A program made the position numbers and the translations under genes. A stretch of DNA of 64,000 nucleotides from Paracoccaceae bacterium (GTDB lineage: Bacteria; Pseudomonadota; Alphaproteobacteria; Rhodobacterales; Rhodobacteraceae): assembly GCA_028874915.1 (NCBI GenBank), contig JAPPHA010000006.1, positions 89,030 to 153,029 of the forward strand, written 5' to 3'. This document shows, one piece after another, positions 19,426-28,846 of this stretch. Positions within the stretch are counted from its first letter, which is position 1. The number at the start of each line of letters is the position of its first letter. Under the pieces are notes generated by a model. That model did not search any database. It worked only from the letters and a program-made list of their open reading frames with translations, and was not told the DNA's origin.

Positions 19426-19661
19426 GAGACACCCGGAGTGTTCAAGGGATGGTGGCCACTTTACCCGATTTCCTGTTCACTATACCAAAAACGGCGAGCC
19501 CGCCGAAGTCAGGATGGACCCCACTTCACATCCCGGCCTTCGTTCCCAAGCGCCGGTCCCAGGAGAAACTTCGACCGTGGGGCGGCCAGCTTTCGCGACG
19601 TAACCGGTTCCGGATCCATCTTTGGCGAACGGGCAACGTCGAGGCCGTGGATCCCGTTTCG

Positions 19662-20105
19662 TTACTCGGGAGGTCTGTAAACACCCTCTGCCTTGAGGAT
19701 GTCCATCACTTCCTTCGGCATGTAGTTTTCGTCATGTTTGGCCAGAATCTGGGTGGCGACGAAGGATCCCGGTCCGAGACTTCCAAGTGCAACGACTCCC
19801 TGACCTTCGCGGAAGAGATCCGGAAGGATTCCTTCATATTCGACCATGACGGTATGGGCGCCATCAGTGACCGAGAACCGCACGACCGGGCCATCGAATT
19901 CCAGGCTTCCGGATTCGACCAACCCCCCCAGCCGGAAGGTCTCGTCCCGGCTGAGTTCCGGATTCTGGGTGATCTGGGTCGGACTGCGATAGAACTCGAT
20001 TCCTTCCCGCGCACCGTATCCGATGACAACTGTCGCAGAGGCCAGACAGAGGATCGCCAGAACGATCATCTGCTTTCGACGACGTTTGCGGAGCCCGGGC
20101 GGCAC
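19662..20105 (-). CDS. ccmE: Cytochrome c maturation haem chaperone CcmE
   Basis: Periplasmic haem chaperone anchored by one N-terminal helix (about residues 12-30). It has 147 residues with the OB-fold beta barrel and the covalent haem-binding His124 in LAKHDENYMP, with Tyr128 as the usual haem-iron ligand. It starts a few bases after the argC stop, so it belongs to the rplM-rpsI-argC-ccm transcript. A 236-base gap separates it from ccmF, in which I see no gene. Confidence 0.95.
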   Translation of the reverse strand: MPPGLRKRRRKQMIVLAILCLASATVVIGYGAREGIEFYRSPTQITQNPELSRDETFRLGGLVESGSLEFDGPVVRFSVTDGAHTVMVEYEGILPDLFREGQGVVALGSLGPGSFVATQILAKHDENYMPKEVMDILKAEGVYRPPE

Positions 20106-20125
20106 GGTGTTGATCCTTCGGCCGC

Positions 20126-21157
20126 CTAGGGGAAGAGCGGCGGGGCCTCAAGGCCCATCGTTTCCGGAAGCCCGAGCATGAGATTTGCGTTCTGAACGGC
20201 CTGTCCGGCCGCGCCCTTGAGCAGATTGTCAAGTGCGGAGAACAGGATTGCGCGCCCAGGGGGCCGGTCTCTGACCACGCCGATATGGCACCAATTCGAC
20301 CCCCGGACATGCCGCGTCGACGGTATTTCTCCCATGGGAAGTACAATGACGAAGGGTTCGTCGCGGTACCGGCGGGACAGTACGGAGTGGATCCGGTTCG
20401 GGTCACCCTTCACGTAGACCGTGGCGAGGATTCCGCGGTTCTGGGGAAGGAGATGCGGGACAAAGCTGACGCTCACCGGTCGTCCCGCAACCCGGGAAAA
20501 CTCCTGTTCGAACTCGGCAATGTGCCGATGGGATGCCGGATTGTAGGGCTGGAACCCTTCAGAAACCTCCGCATGAAGGATTCCCTCAGTAGGTGTGCGT
20601 CCAGCTCCGGACACGCCGGTCGCAAGATCAATGACGATTTCGTCGGGGTCAATGACTTCGGATTCAAGGAGCGGCAGGACCGGCAGCAGTCCCGTTGCCG
20701 CATTGCATCCCGTTCCCGCAACCAGGCGGGCCGTGCGGATGCTCTCTCGGTAGAATTCGGTGAGGCCGTAAACCGCCTCCCCTGCGGTCTGCGACGTCAA
20801 AGGTTTCAACCCGTACCACTGTTGATAGGCATTCGCGTCGCGTAGCCTAAAGTCCGCCGACAGGTCGACAATCCTCATTTCCGGGCCCAATCGGGTCACC
20901 GTATCCCGGCTCGTTCCATGAGGAAGGGCGCAGAACACGAGAGCGACATCCGTCAGAACCGCTTCATCGATCCGTTGAAGCGGAGGTAGATCAAGATGGC
21001 GGAGATGGGGAAAGACCTCCCCCATTTCCATTCCCGCCTTTCGGTCAGCAGTCAGCACACCGACGGTCATCCCCGGATGGGTCGCGAGCAGGCGCACCAA
21101 CTCAGCGCCCGTATATCCGCTGGCACCAAGTATGGCGACGGTATGGAGATTTGCCAC
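20126..21157 (-). CDS. argC: N-acetyl-gamma-glutamyl-phosphate reductase
   Basis: Third enzyme of arginine synthesis: NADPH-dependent reduction of N-acetylglutamyl phosphate. The chosen GTG start at 21157 ([20 protein letters not shown]) follows GGACGGAGGCAACG, a strong RBS, and gives the usual length of 343 residues. An ORF 82 codons longer is open upstream but adds non-homologous sequence. The Rossmann motif GASGYTG is at residue 10 and the catalytic Cys lies in [23 protein letters not shown] and [16 protein letters not shown] are conserved. It sits between rpsI and ccmE on the same strand. Confidence 0.94.
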   Translation of the reverse strand: MANLHTVAILGASGYTGAELVRLLATHPGMTVGVLTADRKAGMEMGEVFPHLRHLDLPPLQRIDEAVLTDVALVFCALPHGTSRDTVTRLGPEMRIVDLSADFRLRDANAYQQWYGLKPLTSQTAGEAVYGLTEFYRESIRTARLVAGTGCNAATGLLPVLPLLESEVIDPDEIVIDLATGVSGAGRTPTEGILHAEVSEGFQPYNPASHRHIAEFEQEFSRVAGRPVSVSFVPHLLPQNRGILATVYVKGDPNRIHSVLSRRYRDEPFVIVLPMGEIPSTRHVRGSNWCHIGVVRDRPPGRAILFSALDNLLKGAAGQAVQNANLMLGLPETMGLEAPPLFP

Positions 21158-21451
21158 CGTTGCCTCCGTCCTGAACTTTCCCATTGCCTTAAGCGATGGC
21201 CGTTTTTCGCGCAACGCGGACATGACTTGCCTACCGCTGCCGGGTCCGGCCATGTCGAAACGAACGTAATCGCCCCCGTCGGCCTGCCACCCCTGTCGAC
21301 CCGTCATCGGGTCGGGAACCCGGCGCATGACGGCAACAAACTGACCGGGCGTCATTCCGCCCGGGACCTCCGAGGAGGAAAATGGCAATTCGATCGAAGT
21401 CAAAGGCCCAATCGGCCTGTGAACGTCAACGCCGTTCCCGAGTGGATCCGA
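21158..21451. other. Gap between rpsI and argC
   Basis: About 290 bases with no supported gene. The frame of argC is open here but shows no recognisable domain. It could be an untranslated leader for argC. No clear terminator or promoter was seen. Confidence 0.4.
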
Positions 21452-21952
21452 TCACCGCTTCGAGAATTGGAAACTGCGGCGAGCCTTGCGCTTTCCGTAT
21501 TTCTTTCGTTCCACCACACGCGCATCCCGCGTGAGGTAACCGGCTGCCTTGAGAGCCGGTCGCAGCGAAGGATCATAGAGTTGCAACGCTTTGGAAATAC
21601 CGTGTTTTACAGCTCCCGCCTGCCCCGACAGGCCCCCACCTTTGACCGACGCCCTGACGTCGAATTCGTCTCTGACGCCTGCCACCTCGAACGGCTGGCG
21701 GAGCACCATTTGAAGAACCGGACGGGCGAAATAGGACTCCAGATCTTTTCCGTTGATGACCACCCGCCCCGACCCAGGCCGGATCCAGACACGGGCAATG
21801 GCATCCTTCCGCTTTCCGGTGGCGTAGGACCGGCCGAAACGATCACGAACCGGTTCTCTTTGAAGATCGACGTCTTCTGCCGCCGGAACGCTTTCGTCCT
21901 GGACCGTGTCCTTCAGATCTTCCATTGATCGGATCGTTTCATTCATCGTCAT
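21452..21952 (-). CDS. rpsI: 30S ribosomal protein S9
   Basis: Small-subunit protein whose C-terminal tail reaches the P-site tRNA. It has 166 residues, with an N-terminal extension of about 38 residues (acidic, [12 protein letters not shown]) as often seen in alphaproteobacteria. The conserved body starts [20 protein letters not shown] and contains [19 protein letters not shown]. The basic tail ends [18 protein letters not shown] with the terminal Lys-Arg that contacts tRNA. The ATG at 21952 overlaps the rplM stop (ATGA); a second ATG two codons later is possible. Confidence 0.96.
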   Translation of the reverse strand: MTMNETIRSMEDLKDTVQDESVPAAEDVDLQREPVRDRFGRSYATGKRKDAIARVWIRPGSGRVVINGKDLESYFARPVLQMVLRQPFEVAGVRDEFDVRASVKGGGLSGQAGAVKHGISKALQLYDPSLRPALKAAGYLTRDARVVERKKYGKRKARRSFQFSKR

Positions 21953-22413
21953 GCGCTCCGAGTGTTCTTCCGGTTCATCGATCGGACATCCAAGACCTCC
22001 GGCATCTGCGCCGCGTGCGGATGATCGGGACCGGCATAGACCCGGAGATTGGTAAGCTGCCGCCGACTCAAACGCCCGCCCGGAAGCATACGCTTGACGG
22101 CACGCAGGACCAACCGTTCGGGATGGGCGCCAGCGAGGATCTGTCCCGACGTGCGGCTCTTGATGCCTCCCGGATATCCCGTGTGCCAATAGTGAACCCG
22201 GTCCGAACTCTTCCGGCCGGTCAGTTGCACCTTGGAAGCATTGATGACGATCACGTTGTCTCCGACATCCATCGAGGGTGTGAACATGGCCTTGTGTTTT
22301 CCGCGCAGGCGGCCGGCGACGATCGATGCCAAGCGACCGAGTACAATGCCCTCGGCATCGATCAGGATCCATTTCTTGTTGATATCATCGGGCTTCGCCG
22401 AATAGGTCTTCAT
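21949..22413 (-). CDS. rplM: 50S ribosomal protein L13
   Basis: Early-assembling large-subunit protein, 154 residues. Recognised by [45 protein letters not shown] and [16 protein letters not shown]. It leads the rplM-rpsI-argC-ccmE-ccmF-ccmH run on the minus strand, preceded by a well-formed sigma70-type promoter about 43 bases upstream of the start codon. Confidence 0.97.
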   Translation of the reverse strand: MKTYSAKPDDINKKWILIDAEGIVLGRLASIVAGRLRGKHKAMFTPSMDVGDNVIVINASKVQLTGRKSSDRVHYWHTGYPGGIKSRTSGQILAGAHPERLVLRAVKRMLPGGRLSRRQLTNLRVYAGPDHPHAAQMPEVLDVRSMNRKNTRSA

Positions 22414-22462
22414 CTGATCACCCAGGTGTCGATGGTCAGCCTGCCGCCGACGTCAGCCGCGT

Positions 22463-22491
22463 TGTATCTTGCACTGGCAATTTTATGTCAA
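22463..22491 (-). promoter_or_regulatory. Predicted promoter of the rplM operon
   Basis: On the minus strand TTGACA (22491-22486) is separated by 17 bases from GATACA (22468-22463). The surrounding 70 bases are markedly AT-rich compared with the rest of the window. Transcription would start near 22456, giving a leader of about 43 bases before the rplM ATG. Confidence 0.6.
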
Positions 22492-22549
22492 CCTGAATTG
22501 AGAACATTTTATTCTCTTTTAACAACACATTAAATTATGGGGTATCATT

Positions 22550-22975
22550 TTACCCCAATTTGGCCGGAGGAATCGAGTAGGTCAGGACGGCATGGGCGAC
22601 CGGGTCCGGGGAGTCACCCGAATAGACGCCTACCTCGCTTACGCACAAGGTCTTGCCCAGTTTGAGTATCGCTGACCGAGCCTGGATATCAGCGGATCCC
22701 GGTTTTCGGAGAAAGTTGATCGTACAATTTGTCGTCACAGCCAGGGCTTGAGGCCCGATCCGGGCGAGCAGGGCAAGATACACGGCCACATCGGCCAGCA
22801 GGAAGATTGAAGGTCCCGAAACGGTCCCGCCGGGGCGAAGATGATGGTCCCCGACTTTGAGCCAGACCACAGCGCCTTGATGATCCAGGGCCTCAATCCG
22901 GATTTCGTCAGCCACTTGGGGAAACCATTCCAACAGAAACTGCTCAAGCGCAGGAATGTCCATCTGAATAGGCAT
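22550..22975 (-). CDS. PaaI-family hotdog thioesterase
   Basis: Predicted acyl-CoA thioesterase of 141 residues with a single hotdog domain. The helix region reads HHLRPGGTVSGPSIFLLADVAVYLA, in which GGTVSGPS and the following Asp occupy the active-site helix of PaaI enzymes, and TNCTINFLRKPG forms the next strand. The chosen ATG at 22975 (MPIQMDIPALEQF) has AGGGGAG about 12 bases upstream; longer in-frame starts up to 23101 add unrelated sequence. It lies upstream of rplM on the same strand; the AT-rich gap between them argues for separate transcription. Confidence 0.8.
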   Translation of the reverse strand: MPIQMDIPALEQFLLEWFPQVADEIRIEALDHQGAVVWLKVGDHHLRPGGTVSGPSIFLLADVAVYLALLARIGPQALAVTTNCTINFLRKPGSADIQARSAILKLGKTLCVSEVGVYSGDSPDPVAHAVLTYSIPPAKLG

Positions 22976-23678
22976 ACCGATGCGTGCTCCCCTAAGATCA
23001 TCGTATTTGCCAAGCATTGTGCCGGCGAAATCCGGGACGATGGAACTATCCGGCAGTGAAAGAGAAACTGCTTTCCTCAAGTGCCCTTTCGGTGGTGGCA
23101 ACTCAGGACAGGAAGCAACACGACAACGAAACCTACACTATCGAGGGCAAAACACCAGTGGCGGCGCTGATCCCCGCTTTCGCGACCGACACAACCGTTG
23201 TCCGGGAATTCTCGGGCTTCATGAAGACATCGACCATTTGGCAATTCGTTTCGTTTTGGCCGGGCATTCCGCACTCGTCACCATTTGAGTTTTCTCTTCG
23301 CAATGACCCGGTCGGTCGCAGACGTCAAATGATACGACGGAGGAAGTCGGATTTCTTGTTTCCGAAACCGTCAACCCAAATTGAATACCGCCTGTCTTGC
23401 GTTGACGGTCGCCTACCCGTCCAAAAAGCCGAATCTTGACCTGACTGTCGCTGTGCAAACCCTTTGTTCACTTCGCCAAGTCTCCGCTGCCCTCGGGCAA
23501 AATGTTCACGCCGAGCCTCGTGTTTTTCGGTATTGCTACAACGAAACCCATAGCCCCCCTCAGGAATGCACGACAGACAGATGCGTTCAGTGAAGAGGCC
23601 ACTCGCAAACAGTTGTCCGTGCGATCGTTACGGGCTCTCGCCTATCCATTCTCGGATGAATTTGATACGATTCCCTTC
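22976..23678. other. Gap with no recognised gene
   Basis: About 700 bases between the divergently oriented thioesterase and MBL-fold genes. Several short ORFs are open but none is recognisable, and no repeat, tRNA or transposase motif was seen. Promoters for both flanking genes are expected here. Confidence 0.35.
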
Positions 23679-24509
23679 ATGCGGCCGCTGATCTGTCTTC
23701 TGTTCTTGGTTTTTGGCACAGGTCCGCTCGCTTCGCAGGAGTCGCGGACGAGCCACTGTATCGCGATTGCCGATTCGGTGCCCGGGGCGAGATTCATCCA
23801 CAGGGCGAGCTGGTCCGCGCCGCTTGCCAGGTTTGCGGTGCGCATTCACTACATTTCGCATTCCAGTTTCCTGATCCGAACCTACGACGGTTTGAATGTC
23901 GTCACGGATTACACCGGTTATGTCGGTTTGAGCGCCATGATTCCTGACGTGGTAACCATGAACCACGCGCATGAAACCCATTGGACGCCCTATCCGGACC
24001 CGGCAATTTCTCACGTGCTTCGGGGTTGGGGCGAGGAATTTGGGAAGGGTGTCGATCATCATCTTGTCGTCGGAGAAATGCTCATCCGCAATGTCTCTAC
24101 CGATATCCGCTCACCCTATGGCGGAGTTGAACCGCGCGGAAATTCGATCTTCATTTTCGAAGTCGCCGGATTGTGCATAGGACACCTGGGACATCTTCAC
24201 CAATTTCCGTCCGAAAGGCAGTTCGCGGCGCTCGGTCGCCTCGACGTTGTCATGGCACCGGTCGACGGCGGGATGACATTGCCGTTGCCTGACATGATCC
24301 GGTTGGTCGAACGGCTTCGGTCGTCGGTCGTCATTCCCATGCATTGGTTTTCCGGAATTTCGCTCGAGTCGTTTCTCAGCGGAATCTCCGACGAATTCGC
24401 CATTCGTCGAGTCAACGGATCGGCGATTGAACTCGGTCTTCGCGACCTTCCGCCACGACCGACCGTTGTTGTTCTCGAACCGGCCGGGCTTACCGATGAC
24501 GCCGAATAG
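23679..24509 (+). CDS. Exported MBL-fold metallo-hydrolase-like protein
   Basis: 276 residues, starting with a signal peptide (MRPLICLLFLVFGTGPLASQ). The mature part shows a UlaG-like metallo-beta-lactamase pattern: IHYISHSSFLIRT (first strand and His), TMNHAHETHW in place of the HxHxDH box, FEVAGLCIGHLGHLH for the later metal His, and VVIPMHWF near the end. The first box reads NHAHETHW, with Glu and Thr where Asp is common, so the metal site may be altered. The start at 23679 is preferred because it places the signal peptide at the N-terminus. The substrate is unknown. Confidence 0.75.
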   Translation: MRPLICLLFLVFGTGPLASQESRTSHCIAIADSVPGARFIHRASWSAPLARFAVRIHYISHSSFLIRTYDGLNVVTDYTGYVGLSAMIPDVVTMNHAHETHWTPYPDPAISHVLRGWGEEFGKGVDHHLVVGEMLIRNVSTDIRSPYGGVEPRGNSIFIFEVAGLCIGHLGHLHQFPSERQFAALGRLDVVMAPVDGGMTLPLPDMIRLVERLRSSVVIPMHWFSGISLESFLSGISDEFAIRRVNGSAIELGLRDLPPRPTVVVLEPAGLTDDAE

Positions 24510-24976
24510 CGAGACTTCGCCGCCATCGCCAGAATGCGCACGAAAGAATCTGGATTCGAACACGCCACCCTGGACCAAGCCGTTTTCCTGAGGGGGAATC
24601 CCCCGGGTCGTGAAGGTTGGAACCGGGCCGCCGCGAGCGCACGCGCGGCGGCGCCTGGCGGCCACGAAGACGGGCGCGCGCCCCTGTCATTGGTGGCTCT
24701 TGGCGACGCTCGGGTCACCGAACCAGGCCGGAGCGCCATGACCAACACAGAGATCCCGGATTCCTCCGAACACCACTTTGATCTGCTCACTTTCGCTGCC
24801 ATACAGGCAAGTGACTGTAACGAGTGTTGATTCTGCACGCAGACATGTTGGCGTGGTCAAACTCTTGAAGTTTCGGTCGTGGATCCAAGACAGAATCCAC
24901 GACCGGGGAATTCGAAAGCGGATACGACAGCCAAGAGCGGACCAGCCGACCCGATGATGATGCCGGAGGAATTCCC
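24510..24976. other. Gap before the crotonase gene
   Basis: About 470 bases with no gene that I can support. It ends with a strong ribosome binding site (GGAGGAATTCCC) for the gene at 24977. A short GGGGGAATCCCCC inverted repeat lies near 24592 and is too short to interpret. Confidence 0.35.
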
Positions 24977-25804
24977 ATGACGAATAGAGCCGGACAGTCA
25001 GTGCCAGCAGATGGCGGTGACATCCTTCTCCGCGAGGATCAGGGTGCCATTTGCCGTCTCAAGCTGAATGCACCCGTGGCATTGAACGCACTTTCCGAAG
25101 CGATGCTGGATCGTTTGATCGACGAATTCGCGGATCTTGCCAACGACAGGACAATCCGGGCGGTGACCATAAGCGGAAGCGGGAAGGCCTTCTGCGCAGG
25201 ACATGATCTCAAGGAAATGACAACCGGACGTCAGTCCGAAGATGGTGGAAGAGCCTACTTCGCGGCTTTGTTCGAAAAATGCGCATCCATGATGATGTCC
25301 ATCCGCAAACTCCCGCAACCGGTCATTGCCCAGGTACACGGAATCGCGACTGCTGCGGGCTGCCAGCTTGTCGCGACCTGTGATCTCGCCGTCGCCGATG
25401 AAGAGGCCAGGTTCGGCGTCAACGGCGTCAACATCGGGCTGTTCTGTTCAACACCCATGGTGGCCCTCAGCCGCAACATTCCGGCGAAACAGGCGTTCGA
25501 AATGCTGACTACTGGTGAGTTCATCTGTGCTGAACGCGCCCGGGAACTCGGTCTCGTCAATAGGGTCGTTCCAAGCGCCAGACTTGAGGACGAAACCTTG
25601 GAAATGGCCGATATCCTCGCCGAAAAACTCGGGGCCGCCGTGGCGATCGGCAAAGAGGCCTTTTACAACCAAATGGAAATGGGCCTCGCCGATGCCTACG
25701 CCTACACGGGAACAGTCATGACCGAGAACATGCTTTACAGGGAAACGGAGAAGGGCATTGCTGCCTTCATCGACAAACGCCCGCCAGATTGGAACCAGCC
25801 CTGA
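24977..25804 (+). CDS. Enoyl-CoA hydratase/isomerase family protein, ECHDC3-like
   Basis: Second crotonase-fold protein of the window, 275 residues. The oxyanion loops are GKAFCAGHDLKEMTTGR and HGIATAAGCQLVATCDLAVA, and the region VNIGLFCSTPMVALSRNI is characteristic of the ECHDC3-like subgroup, in which Cys-Ser-Thr replaces the usual catalytic glutamate segment. Classic hydratase activity is therefore doubtful. GGAGGAATTCCC precedes the ATG. It shows little similarity to the crotonase at 15873 beyond the fold and stands alone on the plus strand between gaps. Confidence 0.82.
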   Translation: MTNRAGQSVPADGGDILLREDQGAICRLKLNAPVALNALSEAMLDRLIDEFADLANDRTIRAVTISGSGKAFCAGHDLKEMTTGRQSEDGGRAYFAALFEKCASMMMSIRKLPQPVIAQVHGIATAAGCQLVATCDLAVADEEARFGVNGVNIGLFCSTPMVALSRNIPAKQAFEMLTTGEFICAERARELGLVNRVVPSARLEDETLEMADILAEKLGAAVAIGKEAFYNQMEMGLADAYAYTGTVMTENMLYRETEKGIAAFIDKRPPDWNQP

Positions 25805-25990
25805 ACCGACACTCCGACTTTCGACCGACCCCTGGGTCGACCGGCTTGGAGGAGACACAGTGGGCAACCAGACGGTTGAAACGCAGAGAGTGGAACGCGG
25901 GCGAGGCGGTCTCGCACCCGTCAGGTCCAGGGCTCGCCAAACCTCGCGAAACGGTTCGGCACGCGACCCGGACAGGAGCGCCCAAGGATT

Positions 25991-27487
25991 TCAGAATCCA
26001 TAGAGTTCACCGAATTTCGCGTTCAGATAGCGGAGTAGCGGCTCCGCTGTCGGCGAATGCCCCACAGCCTGCGCAATCAATCGCGACGGCTCGATCAGCC
26101 TTCCGTGACGATGGATTCGATGCCGCAGCCAGGCGACCAAGGCGTCGGTGTCACCCGAGGCGAGCCGATCCTCAAGATCCGGGACATCGCTGAACAGGGC
26201 ATCCACGAGTTCTCCGGAATAGATGTTTCCGAGCGTATAGGTCGGGAAATATCCGAACAGCCCGTGAGACCAATGCGCATCCTGTAGGACGCCGTTTGCA
26301 GCGTTGTCGACCTCAAACCCGAAGTCGGCAGCAAACCGATCATTCCACGCCCCTTCCAGATCGTCCACTTCAAGGTCTCCCCCGACGAGAGCTCGCTCAA
26401 GGTCAAACCGGAGCATGATATGGAGATTGTATTGAACTTCGTCGGCCTCCGTGCGGATGAATCCTCTTCGAACCTTGTTAACGGCCCTATAGAGTTCTTC
26501 CGGGCTGCCGACCCCGGCGCTTCCGAGAACGGCACACATCCGAGAAAACAGGTGCCGGCAGAAACCGCGGCTGCGACCAATCTGGTTTTCGAGGATCCGG
26601 CTTTGCGATTCATGAATGCCCATGCTGGCGCCCTGGCCGAGGACCGTCGATCCCAATGCCGGGTCCACACCCTGTTCGTAGAGTGCGTGGCCGGTTTCGT
26701 GAATGGTCGCGTATAGACACTCGAGCGGATCCGTTTCCTTGCGCCGCGTTGTGATCCGAACGTCATTATGGCTTCCGCAACAGAACGGATGCGAACTTGT
26801 GTCCAGTCGACCGCGGTTCCAGTCGTAGCCGAATGTGGAAGCAAGCTCCCGGGCCAGCTTCATTTGTAGATCATCGCGGAACCGTCCGCTGATGTCCGGC
26901 AAATTGGCGGCCGAGTCTCGAACGTGTCCGAGAATTTCGACCAATCCGGATCGCAGTCCGGAAAAGAGTCCTTCGATCCTGGCCCCCGTCATTCCGGGTT
27001 CGTAGTCACCAAGCAGCGCGTCGTACCTGTCGCCTCCTTCGGCCAGGGCGTCGGCTTCCTGACGCCGCAATTCGACCATCGTCACAAGCATCGGACGGAA
27101 CACGCCAAAGTCTGCCGAAGCCTTGGCATTTTCCCAGGATTTCCCGGCTACCGGTTTGGTCCGCGCTATCTCCGCCGACAATTCGACGGGAACCTTCACA
27201 GCCCGATTTCGTTCGATCTTGGCCTCACGGATCACGGCTTGTCGGCGTTCATCGAGACCGGAGCTTTCGGCCTGTTCGAGCAAGTCGCCGAGTTCGGAAC
27301 TTACCCAGCGCGCATGTCGGACCTCGGTCAGAGCCGCCACCTGCTCACCGCGCTGGGACGCTGCGCCGGCAGGCATGTGCGTTTCGATGTCCCATTCCAG
27401 ATAAGTCATGGCCTGTTCGATTCGTACCGTCTTTGCGAGGTACGACTCCAAGGCGACAAATGCAGAATCCTGTCGGGTGGTGGTCAT
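25991..27487 (-). CDS. M32 family metallocarboxypeptidase (Taq carboxypeptidase type)
   Basis: Zinc carboxypeptidase of 498 residues, broad specificity, cytoplasmic. The zinc motif HExxH is HETGHALYEQG (about residue 260), followed by the downstream Glu region MGIHESQSRILENQIGRS. The C-terminus has GYFPTYTLGNIYSGEL, also conserved in the family. ATG 27487 has GGAAAGGAAATCACA upstream and overlaps the ctaA stop (ATGA), so the two are co-translated. A frame extending to 27715 overlaps ctaA and is not coding. Confidence 0.93.
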   Translation of the reverse strand: MTTTRQDSAFVALESYLAKTVRIEQAMTYLEWDIETHMPAGAASQRGEQVAALTEVRHARWVSSELGDLLEQAESSGLDERRQAVIREAKIERNRAVKVPVELSAEIARTKPVAGKSWENAKASADFGVFRPMLVTMVELRRQEADALAEGGDRYDALLGDYEPGMTGARIEGLFSGLRSGLVEILGHVRDSAANLPDISGRFRDDLQMKLARELASTFGYDWNRGRLDTSSHPFCCGSHNDVRITTRRKETDPLECLYATIHETGHALYEQGVDPALGSTVLGQGASMGIHESQSRILENQIGRSRGFCRHLFSRMCAVLGSAGVGSPEELYRAVNKVRRGFIRTEADEVQYNLHIMLRFDLERALVGGDLEVDDLEGAWNDRFAADFGFEVDNAANGVLQDAHWSHGLFGYFPTYTLGNIYSGELVDALFSDVPDLEDRLASGDTDALVAWLRHRIHRHGRLIEPSRLIAQAVGHSPTAEPLLRYLNAKFGELYGF

Positions 27488-28626
27488 TGTGATTTCCTTT
27501 CCAGAACACCGGACGGATATCCGGACAGAAACCGGGCCCAGAGGACAAAAATGAGAACGAAGATGGCTCCGATCTGGTGCAGCGATGCCGCTGTCCAGTT
27601 GGCCCCATGAACGAGAGTCAAGATTCCCAGGCAAGACTGACCCACGATCACGAGAAACGTAACCGTCGCTGCAAATCTCACCTTGGCCATCGCCGAACGT
27701 CGTGACCGGAACCAAAATACGAAAGCCAAAATCAGGATCAGGTAACCCGCGATCCTGTGGTTGAACTGGACCAGTGCCGGATTCTCGAGCGCATTCCTCC
27801 AGATCGGAGTGTAATCGAAGCTTTCGCTCGGCAGGAATTCCCCATTCATCAGAGGCCAGTCGGTATACCCCCGGCCCGCATCGATTCCGGCCACCAAGGC
27901 GCCAAACACGATCTGAACGGACAGAAGGACAAGGATCGCTGTCGTCATTCGGAACGAACGGGCGTCACGTCCCCTCCGAGCCTGCAGGAGGTCAGCCGCC
28001 GTCTTCCGGGAGAGCCAGTATGACCAAACGACAACGCCCAAGATTAGAAAGGCCAGTCCGCTATGAACGGCAAGTCGATAAGCGGCGACGTCGACCATAC
28101 GTCCCGAAAGTCCGGACGTGACCATCCACCATCCGACAAGACCTTGCAGGAGAACAAGTCCGCCAATGGCGGCGAACCTAAGGACCTGCCTCCGGCTGAG
28201 CTGGCGACGCCACAGGAACCAGAGGAACCCGGCCAGCCAAACCAGGCCGACAAGCCGGGCAACCAGGCGGTGAATCCATTCCCACCAATAGATGACCTTG
28301 AAGGCATCGAGATCCATGGAGCTGTTCTGAAGACTGAACTCCGGTATCGCCTTGTACTGGTCGAAGGCCTTGGCCCAGGCATCCGGCGAAAGCGGCGGTA
28401 GGATTCCGCGAACGGGCTCCCAAGTGGTAATCGACAGACCACTGTCGGTCAGGCGTGTCAGCCCTCCGATGACAATGGTCAGAACGACAAGTGCGCCCTG
28501 CGCTGCAAGCCACCAAGTGATTTGCATTCGCCGTGATTCCCGATTGACGTCTCCGACCGGGGGGGCCGGGATCCGTTCCGTCGACGCGTCTTCGAAAACG
28601 CGCTTGCCTTTTTTTCCGATACTCAT
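27484..28626 (-). CDS. ctaA: Haem A synthase (COX15/CtaA type 2)
   Basis: Oxidises haem O to haem A for cytochrome oxidase; inner-membrane protein of 380 residues with eight helices in two four-helix halves. Haem-ligand and conserved histidines appear in WIHRLVAR, LAVHSGLAF, NHRIAGY and SLHQIGAIF; GLTRLTDSGLSITTWEPVRG and GYTDWPLMNG are strongly conserved. Its first 30 or so codons are part of the left copy of the island-flanking repeat; a broken copy of the same codons lies at 51859-51938. The full gene continues only here. Confidence 0.95.
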   Translation of the reverse strand: MSIGKKGKRVFEDASTERIPAPPVGDVNRESRRMQITWWLAAQGALVVLTIVIGGLTRLTDSGLSITTWEPVRGILPPLSPDAWAKAFDQYKAIPEFSLQNSSMDLDAFKVIYWWEWIHRLVARLVGLVWLAGFLWFLWRRQLSRRQVLRFAAIGGLVLLQGLVGWWMVTSGLSGRMVDVAAYRLAVHSGLAFLILGVVVWSYWLSRKTAADLLQARRGRDARSFRMTTAILVLLSVQIVFGALVAGIDAGRGYTDWPLMNGEFLPSESFDYTPIWRNALENPALVQFNHRIAGYLILILAFVFWFRSRRSAMAKVRFAATVTFLVIVGQSCLGILTLVHGANWTAASLHQIGAIFVLIFVLWARFLSGYPSGVLERKSQ

Positions 28627-28846
28627 GACTCCGCCGGTTCAATGGTCTTGAAACAGATTTTCAGATGCCCCGATCGAGGGATGGCTGGACCCTCCTGTCG
28701 GCTCGTTCCCGGCATCATTTTGGATCTCGTGATGTCCTGGAGTGGCAGCCGGGGGTGCCATGCAACGATCGGAGATCGGGTGAGGTCACGGACAGTCGGA
28801 CAATCGAGTTTCGAAGTGTGAGCATCTTCCGGGTCGATTTTTCTGA
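28545..28846. repeat. Left flanking repeat: ctaA 5' end plus trmJ 3' end
   Basis: About 300 bases that align end to end, in the same orientation, with 51859-52157. Strong blocks are CTCCGACCGG..CCGGGATCCGT inside ctaA, TTCCGATACTC at its start codon, and about 140 gap-free bases over the trmJ tail, roughly three quarters identical by eye. The distance from the ctaA start to the trmJ stop is 88 bases here and 87 in the other copy. The left copy has functional ctaA and a relic of trmJ. Confidence 0.85.
28715..28846 (-). pseudogene. trmJ C-terminal remnant
   Basis: Forty-three codons plus stop, still in frame, read SEKSTRKMLTLRNSIVRL...TSPDLRSLHG...SRTSRDPK. The corresponding tail of the intact TrmJ at 52026-52808 reads SEKSARMKLILRNLISRL...TSPDVRLLHG...SRTSQDPN. 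The stop codon position is the same. Upstream of 28846 the match fades and the rest of trmJ is missing, so this is a truncated relic left by a rearrangement. Confidence 0.85.

Noticed and set aside
21158..21403. N-terminal extension of argC
   Set aside because: The frame is open, but the added residues match nothing, and the GTG at 21157 has a strong RBS and gives the normal ArgC length.
22539..22556. GGGGTA/TACCCC hairpin at the end of the thioesterase gene as a terminator
   Set aside because: The stem is only six base pairs, it overlaps the stop codon, and the following sequence is AT-rich but not a T-run.
24197..24838. Long minus-strand ORF opposite the MBL-fold gene
   Set aside because: It is antisense to a gene with clear motifs, has arginine/serine/alanine-rich composition and shows no domain.
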